Assembly (NCBI GenBank): GCA_036386515.1
Contig: DASVVO010000078.1
Coordinates: 1-64,000, forward strand
Direction: 5' to 3'
DNA from: JAIVJZ01 sp036386515
Lineage (GTDB): Bacteria > Acidobacteriota > Blastocatellia > Pyrinomonadales > Pyrinomonadaceae
Length of the DNA: 64,000 nucleotides
Below, piece after piece: positions 50,883 to 59,508 of the stretch. The notes under the pieces were generated by a model, which saw nothing but the letters and a program-made list of their open reading frames with translations, searched no databases and was not told the origin of the DNA. Made by a program: the position numbers and the translations under genes. Numbering within the stretch: position 1 is the first letter of the stretch; the number at the start of each line of letters is the position of its first letter.

Positions 50883-53800
50883 TATTTTTTCCTCGTTTTC
50901 AAGATAGTGGTGAATGCGTTTAGCAGGGTCAGGCGCACGGCCTCGTCCCATCTTTGATAGGCTTCGGCCACGCGGCCGAGCTTTGCCGCCTCAGGCCGCG
51001 CCGCGCGCGCGCGCTTGAGCAAGTCGCCGAGCGCCCAGCAACGGTCAACGAGTTCGACGTAGCTTTCGAGCGCGTGTTCGGCGTTCGGGGCGAGCGCGGC
51101 GGCGAAGGTTTCGGGTTCCAGGTCTTTGAGGTCGAGCTTGACGACCTCGGCGAAGATCGCCCCGAGTTCCACGCGCGAAGAATGATCGGGAAACGCTTCG
51201 AGCAAGGCGAAGCGGCACGGGTCGCGAAATTCGGGGTCGGGGCCGCGCAGCAGTTGCAGAAGTTTGGCGGGGCTGGTGGAGTCCCACTCGATGTCGATTT
51301 GAATTCCGCCTTGAAACTGGGTCGGGGTCAACCGTTCGTCGATGTTCCCCAGCAGCAATCGGATTTTACCTCCTTCGTTAAACACATACCTGAACACGAC
51401 CTTGGCGACGCCGCTGATGAATTTGGTGAGTTGCGCGTTACGCTTCCTGTCGCCGCCGAGGAGCGCGGTCACCTCCGCCAGCCAGGACAGGTCGAGCTTG
51501 AGCATGGCGGGCGGCAACGCCAGCTTCGGCAGGTCTTCCGCGCTAGACCGGGGCGCGACGCCGAGCAGAGATAAAAACATTTGCCTTCTTTCAAAAGTCG
51601 GGGTGGGATGCTTTAACAGGCTCCCGACGCTTCTCGCCATCTCTCCGGCCGCCTCGCGCGCCTCGGGCGGGAGGCGACGCCGCGCGTCCAGCAACAAGAG
51701 TCCCATGACGATGCGCTGGAAGGTAAGCTCCACCCTTTCGGGCGCGACTCCTTTAAAAGCGACCACGCCCGCCTCCCGGCACTCCCTCAACGCCTCCGTC
51801 GCCAACGTGACGGACGCCGAACCGGGCTTCACCACCTCGGCCGGGAAGAGGATGTCGGCGAGCCGCAGGGCGGCGATATGAGCGTTTCGCTGGGGCGGGT
51901 GAGACAGCACGAACGAACTATCCTCGGTCAGTTTGTCCCACGAAGCGGTGGCGAACAAGAGGTCTCGCTCCCACTCGCCGAAGTAGTTCTCGCCGCTTGC
52001 CCGCGGCACGCCCCACCCTTCGGTGCGTTGGGAATAAAGTTTCAACGCTCTGCCGAACTCCCGGCTGCCGACGAGATGCACGCCCTTCTCGACATACGCT
52101 TTATCTCGCAAGCGCGGCGGCAACAGCTTGACCTCGGACACGGAGACCTCGCCCGCCGTGACGCACCTGAGCAGCGCGGCCGCCGCCGCGGGCAAGTCAA
52201 CGATGTCGGCTCCGATATAGGAGTTGGCTTTGATCAGCCCGGCGTCCTCGAAGGCTTCACCGTCCTGCGGCTTCGTCACCAGCATCAGGCGGTGATAAAT
52301 GCCTTCAGCCCATTCCCTCTCATCCTTCGCCGTGCTGAAGAAACTGGCCGCCGCCTGGTTGATGCGCCGCGCATTCTCGCCCTCTTGCGCGATCATCGCC
52401 TTGAGCATCGAGCGGCGCAGGTCTTTGCGGTGGAAGACCTCGTTGTCCGCGCCCCGGTAGGTGAGCCAGCCATAGGAGGCCAGGGCTTCGAGCGCGAGCC
52501 TGGCGTCGGCATCGTCGAGCGGCGGCAGGTTCAGCACGGGCGCGAGCACTTTCTGGATCAGTTCGGTCGTGACGTAGCGCAGCACCAGACCGGGATAGGC
52601 GAGCGCGCGCGCCGTTTCGTTCTCGATGCGACGCAGGACGCGCCGGTAGACGATGCCCGCGAACAGGCCGCGCGCCGCCTCGCCGCCCTCGCGGATTTCT
52701 TCCTCAAGTTCGGGGATGGCCGCCCCGTCGTCGCCCTTCACGAGTTTGGCAAGCAGCTTGAGTTCGAGCGGCCGGAGCGGCAGCACGTCGGAATGCGCCA
52801 GGCGGCTCGCCGCCGCCGGCGAGAGTTCGAGGTTGATGAGCAACTTCTCGGCGGCGGCCGGTTCCAGTTCGCCCAGACTCAGCGTCTGCATCGCGCCGTG
52901 GCGCGTCAGGTCTTCAAGCTCCTCGTCGTACAGTCGGCCGGAGACGACGACCCGCAGCGGCGCGGGAGACACCCGACTGGCGACCTCGGAGAGCCATTCG
53001 GTGATGCGTCCGGTGAGGTCGCGCTGCGTCACCTCTTCAAACGTGTCGAGCACGAGCAGGAAGGGACGCTCGGCCGCCCCGACCAGCTTCAACGCATCGG
53101 CGACGCCTGTCACCGTGCCGCGCAAACTGCGCTCCACGCGCACGTGATCCGAGGCGGACAACCACGCGGCTTCCGAATTAATCTTGGCGACGCGCTCCCG
53201 CGCATTGTGTCTGAGCGTCCGCAGCCGCTCCTCGGTTTCGGGATATTGATGGCCGACCTGCCTGGTCAATTCCGTCTCCAGCCAATAGAAATCCCTCGCG
53301 TCGATGCCGGGGCGGTCGAAGTCGAGGATCACGACCGTCGCCGCGCGTCGCTCCCACATCTCGCGCGCAACCTTCGCGACCAGCGTGGACTTACCCGCGC
53401 CGCCCGCGCCCGTGAGCACCAACCCCTGCCACGAACCCGAACCGCCTTTATCTTCAGAACTGATGAAACGCTTGAGCGCGTCGTATTCAGTGTTGCGGCC
53501 GACCACTTCTTTATCCAGCAACACGTCGTAGTCGGAGAGGAAATCCGCGCGCTTGAGCAGCTTGCGCAAAACGCCCTCGTCCGGCTTCCGAATTTTCACC
53601 TCCGAAGTCGCTTCGACGGCGCACGCGAGGGCTGACATCTCTTCGCGCGTGCGCCCTTCGAGCGACACTCCCGCGCCGTCGCGCAGGAGTTCGCGCAGCA
53701 ACATTCCGAGCTGATCGGTCTCGGGCAAAGGACGCTCGTCGAGGCGGCGCAGGAGCCTGTCTTCTTCGATGAGGCGGTTGAGCGCCGCTGTCCGAGCGTT

Positions 53801-54154
53801 TTTCGAGAGCAGCCAGCGCACTTTGCCCTCAAAGGATTCGATGACGCATTCGGGCGCGAGCCGACTGAGCGCGGTTTGACGCATCTCTTCATCGACCGAC
53901 CCGTCGAACAGTTCGCGCGGGTCGAACCTGCCCGAGAGCGCGGCCGTCACTTCAACTTCACGGAGCAGCCTTTCCAACGACGACGAATCCCCCCCGGCGG
54001 GGCGGGCGCGCCGGTCGGCGGCGCGCTTGAGCAGCATTTGCGACTGGGGCGCGGACACGGCCTCGTCGGCGGCTTCGGCCGCCCGGAGCTTCTTCCCCAT
54101 CCGCCTTTCTATCGCGGCCGCAAACTCGATTGCGATGCTGCTTTTATCGCTCAT
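50882..54154 (-). CDS. STAND-type P-loop NTPase, 1090 aa
   Basis: This large protein looks like a signal-transducing STAND/NACHT-like NTPase. The first about 210 residues are helical and of unknown type. Walker A is GAGGAGKST at about 249-257 (LVLTGAGGAGKSTLVAKVAR) and Walker B is FLLVLDTFEEV at about 365-375. A winged-helix region follows (VTTELIQKVLAPVLNLP, then YGWLTYRGADNEVFHRKD). The remaining 500 residues are mostly helical and could be the sensor. Such NTPases stay inactive until a trigger lets them assemble. ATG 54154 has AAAGG about 5 nt upstream; a GTG lies 6 nt earlier. Its stop overlaps the nuclease start. It most likely controls the nuclease, perhaps after cutting by the proteases. 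Confidence 0.85.
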   Translation of the reverse strand: MSDKSSIAIEFAAAIERRMGKKLRAAEAADEAVSAPQSQMLLKRAADRRARPAGGDSSSLERLLREVEVTAALSGRFDPRELFDGSVDEEMRQTALSRLAPECVIESFEGKVRWLLSKNARTAALNRLIEEDRLLRRLDERPLPETDQLGMLLRELLRDGAGVSLEGRTREEMSALACAVEATSEVKIRKPDEGVLRKLLKRADFLSDYDVLLDKEVVGRNTEYDALKRFISSEDKGGSGSWQGLVLTGAGGAGKSTLVAKVAREMWERRAATVVILDFDRPGIDARDFYWLETELTRQVGHQYPETEERLRTLRHNARERVAKINSEAAWLSASDHVRVERSLRGTVTGVADALKLVGAAERPFLLVLDTFEEVTQRDLTGRITEWLSEVASRVSPAPLRVVVSGRLYDEELEDLTRHGAMQTLSLGELEPAAAEKLLINLELSPAAASRLAHSDVLPLRPLELKLLAKLVKGDDGAAIPELEEEIREGGEAARGLFAGIVYRRVLRRIENETARALAYPGLVLRYVTTELIQKVLAPVLNLPPLDDADARLALEALASYGWLTYRGADNEVFHRKDLRRSMLKAMIAQEGENARRINQAAASFFSTAKDEREWAEGIYHRLMLVTKPQDGEAFEDAGLIKANSYIGADIVDLPAAAAALLRCVTAGEVSVSEVKLLPPRLRDKAYVEKGVHLVGSREFGRALKLYSQRTEGWGVPRASGENYFGEWERDLLFATASWDKLTEDSSFVLSHPPQRNAHIAALRLADILFPAEVVKPGSASVTLATEALRECREAGVVAFKGVAPERVELTFQRIVMGLLLLDARRRLPPEAREAAGEMARSVGSLLKHPTPTFERRQMFLSLLGVAPRSSAEDLPKLALPPAMLKLDLSWLAEVTALLGGDRKRNAQLTKFISGVAKVVFRYVFNEGGKIRLLLGNIDERLTPTQFQGGIQIDIEWDSTSPAKLLQLLRGPDPEFRDPCRFALLEAFPDHSSRVELGAIFAEVVKLDLKDLEPETFAAALAPNAEHALESYVELVDRCWALGDLLKRARAARPEAAKLGRVAEAYQRWDEAVRLTLLNAFTTILKTRKK

Positions 54155-54181
54155 GCACACCTTTCGTCTTCGTGGTCGGAG

Positions 54182-56047
54182 CTACTCGTCGTCGTCGAGA
54201 TGAGCGATGACCACCTTCATCACCTCATCGACGAGCAGCTCCATCGCCTTTTCAGGGTTTTGCCGAAGCTCTCGCTCATACTCTGATAACACAAGTCTGG
54301 ACATCGCCACGGGGGCGAGCGGCAGGTTTCTCTCCGCCCGCAAACGCTCGAAGTATTTTTGGATGTCTTCGCGCCTGATGGTCGTGACGAGGTGGGTCTT
54401 CGTGACCTCCCTGAGCGACCGCGGCACGTCCGCCCGCATGCCGTCGAGCACGATGCGCAGCCAATCGACTTTGAGCGCCTGTTCGTATAACAGAAAGAGC
54501 AGTTCCGAGGCATCTTTCTCCTTGATCTCGGAGTGGTTCAATTCGGTGAACAGGAGCCAGACGAGACGACCCTGGCGCGCCTTTTCCAGCGCGCCTAACA
54601 CCTTGTCCACGACCTCGTCTTTGAGCCAGGCGGAGCCGGTCGTGTCGGCGTCGTCAGGTTCGACGAGGGGCGGCAGGGTGGTTCCGGCGGCCTTGCAGAT
54701 CGTGTCGGCTAACTGTCGGGCGTCGAGCTTGGAGATGGCGTCGGCCTTGAGCGTCAACTTGAGGTGGCCGCCGTCGGAGAGCATGGCCGATAGGAGTTGC
54801 ACCAAAAAAGTCTTGCCGCTGCCCGGCGTGCCGCCGATGACCAACACTTTGGGCGTCCCGGCCACGGCCGCCCGCCAGACCAGTTTTTGAAAGGTTTCGG
54901 TGCCGATCACCGGCTCATTGTTTTTCGCTTCGCCGAGACTCCACATCGGATTCTCCTCCGGGTCGAGCGGCGGCAACCCTTCGGAATTGGCGTTGATATG
55001 TTCGATCACGCGCAGGACGGGGACGCCCCGGTTGGTCACACGCCCGTCGCCGGTCGCGCCCGTCCACACGCCCTGATGAAATCCGAACAGCATGAAGCTC
55101 TTATCGAAGCACGGGCCGCCCGATGAGCCGTGGTTGGTATTGGCGTAATGCAGGAAGCGCAGCTTGGGAATGACGGCCGGTTCGGGCGGGTCTAGATCGG
55201 TGATGAAGTTCTGATCGACTTTGAGCGGCTGCATGGCGGGATGCTGAAAGAGGAAGATGCCCTCGTTCGCGCGGGGCACGACGGAGCGCGCATCGAGCGA
55301 TGCCCAGCGGCGCGTCAACCCCGGAGCCGCCTTCAGTTTGATAACCGCATAGTCCCAGTAACCTTGCAACTGCGCGTGGTCGTCCGGCAGTTGCCCCGAC
55401 AACTCCGACGGGTGACAGGCGGAGAAGAGGAAACACCAGTCTTCATGCGTCTCCACGATTTGCGGGTCGGGCTGCTGGAGCGTCCCGCTGATGAGTGCGA
55501 GAAAGTCGTCGAACGCGACCTGTAGCCGCCTGCTGCCGTTCGGAGCCAGCACCCATTCGCCGTCCGCCCCCGGCGTGAACAGGGCTTTGACGACGTGCCA
55601 GGCCGTGAGCACGAGATGCGGCCCGATCAGGATGCCGGTGCCGCTGGCAACCCCGTCCACGATGATCTTTCCCGTCCAGCGGATGCCGTCGCCATAACCT
55701 TTATAGACGATGTCGGGATTAGAGTAGCCGTTGGCGAGGTTGGTCATCGCCTGCAAGGCCGCGCCGCCGACCCCGGCGTGAGATTCGGCGATGGCGCGCG
55801 TGAGACTCCCGTTCTGGAGGTTCGCTTCGATGATGAGATTGACGAGCGTGTCGAACCAGCCTTGCGCCTGGGCGTAGCGCAAGGCCGTCTCGTAGGCGGC
55901 TCTGTCAGGCAGAGAGAGGGCGATGGCCTCGAAGTTCTTGCGGTCGTAGGCTCCGATGCCGACCTGCGCCTGCGCCTGCAAAAACAGTCTGCCGAACTCT
56001 TCGCGCGTGGTCTTCAGCGCATCGAGAATTGTTTGGATTGCGACCAC
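54182..56047 (-). CDS. Trypsin-like protease fused to a P-loop ATPase
   Basis: The 621-aa protein has three parts. Residues 1-90 are a helical domain (LPDRAAYETALRYAQAQGW) resembling the effector-associated domains that link parts of bacterial conflict systems. Residues about 115-355 are a trypsin-like serine protease with triad H151 (VLTAWHVV), D232 (YWDYAVIKL) and S309 (NHGSSGGPCF). Residues about 380-600 are an ATPase with Walker A GGTPGSGKT (405-413) and a Walker-B-like RLVWLLFTELNH. The start is GTG 56047 with GGAG about 10 nt before. No signal peptide, so it is cytoplasmic. It lies 27 bp before the NTPase gene and 27 bp after the other protease. Confidence 0.85.
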   Translation of the reverse strand: MVAIQTILDALKTTREEFGRLFLQAQAQVGIGAYDRKNFEAIALSLPDRAAYETALRYAQAQGWFDTLVNLIIEANLQNGSLTRAIAESHAGVGGAALQAMTNLANGYSNPDIVYKGYGDGIRWTGKIIVDGVASGTGILIGPHLVLTAWHVVKALFTPGADGEWVLAPNGSRRLQVAFDDFLALISGTLQQPDPQIVETHEDWCFLFSACHPSELSGQLPDDHAQLQGYWDYAVIKLKAAPGLTRRWASLDARSVVPRANEGIFLFQHPAMQPLKVDQNFITDLDPPEPAVIPKLRFLHYANTNHGSSGGPCFDKSFMLFGFHQGVWTGATGDGRVTNRGVPVLRVIEHINANSEGLPPLDPEENPMWSLGEAKNNEPVIGTETFQKLVWRAAVAGTPKVLVIGGTPGSGKTFLVQLLSAMLSDGGHLKLTLKADAISKLDARQLADTICKAAGTTLPPLVEPDDADTTGSAWLKDEVVDKVLGALEKARQGRLVWLLFTELNHSEIKEKDASELLFLLYEQALKVDWLRIVLDGMRADVPRSLREVTKTHLVTTIRREDIQKYFERLRAERNLPLAPVAMSRLVLSEYERELRQNPEKAMELLVDEVMKVVIAHLDDDE

Positions 56048-56074
56048 CTGATTTACTCCGGCTGCCCCGACCCG

Positions 56075-57328
56075 CTAATGACCCGGCTGCTGCCTCGCGC
56101 TAACCCGATCGACGAACCGCACGCCTCGCTCGCGCAAGTGCTGGCGCAACGTGGTATCCGAGCGGCCGTCGGTTTCATCCAGGACGAGGCCGAGGACGTG
56201 CCCCCAATTCTCGCGCGGGTCGCCGCGCCGCCCGCCATAATGCAGCCCCGCCGCCGCATGCTCGCGCCCCACCACCAGCAGGACGGAACCCGAGTTGCCG
56301 CCGAGCGTCGTGGCGTCGTGGGCGAACGTCCAGGTATGCACCTTGACCTGCGGTTTAATCACCAGCCCCGGCGCGAGCCGCTTGTAGCCGAAGGTCGTCT
56401 GAAAAAGTTGTTCGAGCAGCGTGGGCGCGTAGAGGCCGACGCCGGGATTGGCCGGGTAGCCGAGCGTGAACAGAGAGAGATCGGGCTTCGCCCAGTCGCC
56501 CGCGACATCGAGCGATAGAGTGGCGCGCGGTCGCTCGTCGGCCGCGGCCGGTTCGAGTTCGATGAGAGCCAGGTCGAGTTTGGTGTGTTCCACGAGAGCG
56601 GTTTCGAGGATGGTCTTCGCACCGGCGAAGACCACGCTGCGCAAAGCCCGCCGGCCGACCGACTCGCGCGCGCGAAACTCGTGGCCGAAATCTATCGCCG
56701 CGCCTTCGGTGAGAGTCCAGACGCCCTCGTCGTTGCGGCGGCCGATGGCTTGGAGCACGTGGCGATTGGTGACGATGAGGTTGTCCTGAATCAGAAAGCC
56801 CGTGCCCTCGAAGCCCTGCGGCGCGGAGGGACTGTCGATCCGCCCCACGCACGAAATCGCATCGCGCAGCATGTTGGAACTCCCGTCGAGCGCGTCAGCC
56901 CAAGCCCCGACGGGACTGGTCGAGCGGTCTACGTCGCCGTTGCGAACCATGAACGAAGGGCGCGAGCCGTCGGTACGGATGATGGCCTCAAGGCTGTCGA
57001 GCAGGTTGCGCCGCCTGCCGAGCAGTTGTTCGTCTTCATCGCGCAGCACGCGCAACGCCTCGTCGGCATCGGTGACGATTTTCTCCGCGATGTCGTGGAG
57101 TTCGGCCGTGCCGCCGAGGTGCTGGTCGATGATGCGTTTGAGTTGCGTCCTCGTTTCGTCGAGACGGTCTTTGATGCCGCCGTTCGATAGGTCGGGTTCG
57201 GCGGCGGCATCCCCGGCGCCTTCGGGGCCGCCCCCCGCAGGCGTGCCCTGTCTCAGGAGTTTTTTGTAGTGGCCGCTGAGGTCGCTCGGCGTTTCGGGCT
57301 GCTCGTCAGCCCCCGGAGGTGTTTGCAT
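56075..57328 (-). CDS. Trypsin-like serine protease with helical front domain
   Basis: The 417-aa protein has a disordered start, a helical coiled region (about 50-118, KDRLDETRTQLKRIIDQHLG) and a trypsin-like domain. The triad is H190 (LIVTNRHVLQ), D252 (KLDLALIELEP) and S346 (LGGNSGSVLL). ATG 57328 is chosen over 57352 because AGGAG lies 7 nt before it. No signal peptide is seen, so the protease is probably cytoplasmic, which is unusual for trypsin-like enzymes outside regulatory systems. It is the first gene of the four-gene row. It may sense a trigger and cut the other proteins; that is inferred. Confidence 0.85.
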   Translation of the reverse strand: MQTPPGADEQPETPSDLSGHYKKLLRQGTPAGGGPEGAGDAAAEPDLSNGGIKDRLDETRTQLKRIIDQHLGGTAELHDIAEKIVTDADEALRVLRDEDEQLLGRRRNLLDSLEAIIRTDGSRPSFMVRNGDVDRSTSPVGAWADALDGSSNMLRDAISCVGRIDSPSAPQGFEGTGFLIQDNLIVTNRHVLQAIGRRNDEGVWTLTEGAAIDFGHEFRARESVGRRALRSVVFAGAKTILETALVEHTKLDLALIELEPAAADERPRATLSLDVAGDWAKPDLSLFTLGYPANPGVGLYAPTLLEQLFQTTFGYKRLAPGLVIKPQVKVHTWTFAHDATTLGGNSGSVLLVVGREHAAAGLHYGGRRGDPRENWGHVLGLVLDETDGRSDTTLRQHLRERGVRFVDRVSARQQPGH

Positions 57329-57696
57329 CTGAAGACTCCTATCCGCATACATCTCGACGAGTCAATCGGATAAATCAAGCATTTAACCGTTCATGCTCCT
57401 CGAAGAAGTTTGTCCAACGCCGCAATGTGGACGGGCGGCGGCGTCAAAGCTCCGCGACGCCTTCGCGCGGCATTCAGGCTCTCGGAACCACATCACAAAG
57501 CAAGCTGCAATCAGATTGAAGACCCAACGAGGTATTGTTTGAAGTGAGACTGACGAAGACCCGCCCGGCGTCAGCTTATGAGTTATAGCTTCATGCGAAG
57601 CTGCTGAAGTAGCCTGTAAACTCGCGCAGCGTAAACCTAAATTCCAGTTCTGTCAACAATTTCCCAAGCCGATCGTTTATTACTTTTGCCGCGCCC
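57329..57696 (-). promoter_or_regulatory. Upstream region of the protease-NTPase-nuclease genes
   Basis: This 368-bp stretch is AT-richer than its surroundings near the gene start and must hold the promoter of the four-gene row. On the minus strand a TTGACT lies about 30 bp before the ATG, but no good -10 box follows. The part near 57697 is the end of the PD-(D/E)XK-like gene's territory. No other gene is seen. Confidence 0.35.
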
Positions 57697-59274
57697 TCAG
57701 CCGGGCGAAAAATCGCCTACGAGATCGCGGCGCACCCCGGCGCGCCGCAGCACGCGCACGCACGCGCGCCAATCCTCATTCAAATCAAAGCGGTACATTT
57801 CGATGGCGGGTGAGATCAGGCGCGTGAGCAGGTCGAAGTGGCGATGGAAGCGCAGAAAGGGCGCGACGAGATAGACGAGCGGCGGCTCATCCGCGATGTG
57901 CGCGTCGCCGAAGAGGCGCGTGCGCGTGAGGTCGCCGCGTCGCCGGTGCGCTTCGACGCGCTGCCAGTAGTGCGCGCCTTGCAGCGGCAGCGCGGCGTCT
58001 TCCGAAACTTTCAGTTCGATGACGACGAGCCGCCCGTCGCGGCGCAGGGCGAGCAGATCGACGGGACGCGCCGACGCCGCGCCGCCGACGCCGTGCGCCG
58101 GGGTGCGAAACTGCGCGTAGAGCGGGGCGAGACGCAGGCCGGGGTCGAGCCGCGTGATGTCGCGCCGGAGGAGAGATTCGAGCCACGCTTCCGGCGCGGA
58201 GGCATAGAAGGCGTGGCGATGATCGACGGCCGCGGCGCGGCGATGCTCGCGCAGTTCGTCTATCAGTTTCGAGAATTGCGGCAGGTTGTCGTCCGCCAGT
58301 AAAACTCTCGGCGCGCGTCCCACGCCGAACCACACGCGCTCATGGCTCATCCAGCGTCGAATGCGCGCGAAACTCAGGCCGTGGAAACGCAGCGTCTCGC
58401 CGTGGCGCGCACGCACGGCGTCGATCGCCTCGGGCGCGAGCGCGACGATGCGCGCGGCCGTCTCGCTCAACTCCGCGCGCGGCGGACGACGAAAGCGCGG
58501 CGCGGCGGCGAGAGTTTGGGCGAGCGAAAGCGGCGCGATGCGCGTCAAGTTTCGCCAACCTTCGTCCGTCTCGAACAACTCGATCTCGCGCCGCACAGCT
58601 TCGCCCAACAAGGCCAGCCGCGCGGCAATCGCGTCCTTCAAGTCGGGCGAGACGACGAGCCACAACCGGGGCGCGCCCGCGCCGCGATGCGACTTAACCA
58701 CCTCACGCCTCCACCACAGCACAGCCGACGCCAGGCAGGCATCCGCCTCATGCGCCGCGAGAGGGACGACCGCGCCCGTCACGGCGACGCGCTCGCGCCC
58801 CACGCGCAGAGCGATCCGCGCGTAACGCCCCGGCTCGGAACGACGCGCGCCCGCGCTCAAACTCGCGCGCTCGACTCTCGCGTTCCCCGTCGCCTCGCAC
58901 ACGAGCGCGGCCAAACGCTCGCATGCCGCGCGTCGCGCCGCCTTGAGCGTCTCCACGCCCTCGCGCACGGAGGCGCGCGGCACGAGTTCCAACGTCGCGC
59001 GCTCCGCGCCCATCCGGCGCGTCGCGTCGAGGCGCAGCCGTTCTCCCGCCCAGTCCCAACCGGCCACGCGCCACACGCGCGCCAGTCCGCGCTCGTTCCG
59101 GTAAGAGAAGTACAGCGCGCCGTGACTGGACATCAACTCCCACTCGCCTCTGCCGAGCGGCACGCCCGCGCCCTCGCGCGTCTCGGCGCAGAACCACTCG
59201 ACGCGCGCCTCAAGTATTTCCGCGAGGCGACGGCGCGCCTCCTCTCTGTCATCTAAGCTAGTGAGGACGTTCAT
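57697..59274 (-). CDS. Putative PD-(D/E)XK nuclease-like protein
   Basis: I do not know this 525-aa protein by family. Its C-terminal part holds a typical PD-(D/E)XK core, with VDLLALRRDGRLVVIELK (about 405-422): aspartate, then E-x-K. A helical QGAHYWQRVEAHRRR follows, where such nucleases have a conserved Q or H. The first 400 residues are Arg/Ala-rich alpha/beta with no known domain. ATG 59274 is chosen; the frame runs open to 59400 without protein character. It lies upstream of the protease-NTPase-nuclease row on the same strand, 368 bp away. A DNA-cutting or Hrp/Fe-S independent repair role is possible but unproved. Confidence 0.6.
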   Translation of the reverse strand: MNVLTSLDDREEARRRLAEILEARVEWFCAETREGAGVPLGRGEWELMSSHGALYFSYRNERGLARVWRVAGWDWAGERLRLDATRRMGAERATLELVPRASVREGVETLKAARRAACERLAALVCEATGNARVERASLSAGARRSEPGRYARIALRVGRERVAVTGAVVPLAAHEADACLASAVLWWRREVVKSHRGAGAPRLWLVVSPDLKDAIAARLALLGEAVRREIELFETDEGWRNLTRIAPLSLAQTLAAAPRFRRPPRAELSETAARIVALAPEAIDAVRARHGETLRFHGLSFARIRRWMSHERVWFGVGRAPRVLLADDNLPQFSKLIDELREHRRAAAVDHRHAFYASAPEAWLESLLRRDITRLDPGLRLAPLYAQFRTPAHGVGGAASARPVDLLALRRDGRLVVIELKVSEDAALPLQGAHYWQRVEAHRRRGDLTRTRLFGDAHIADEPPLVYLVAPFLRFHRHFDLLTRLISPAIEMYRFDLNEDWRACVRVLRRAGVRRDLVGDFSPG

Positions 59275-59508
59275 CAAACTAAGGCCGCGACCACGGCGCG
59301 GCTCGACTGTGAGATGCGGGATTCCCTTGCGACTTGACGGTCGTATCGCCCGCGCGCCTCCGGCGTGCGAACCCTTTCTCTCACCGGCGGGAGGTCGCAC
59401 CGGAAGGCGCGTGGGTTTCGCGTAGCGGCGCGCCGTTTTGGAATCTACCCGGAGGACAAGCTATTATCTTGTCACTTGTCGGCGAATCTTAATTCAGCGA
59501 GTGAAGCA

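Noticed and set aside
51878..53635. 585-codon plus-strand open frame opposite the STAND NTPase
   Set aside because: No ribosome site or domain; the NTPase frame has Walker motifs and continuous protein character.
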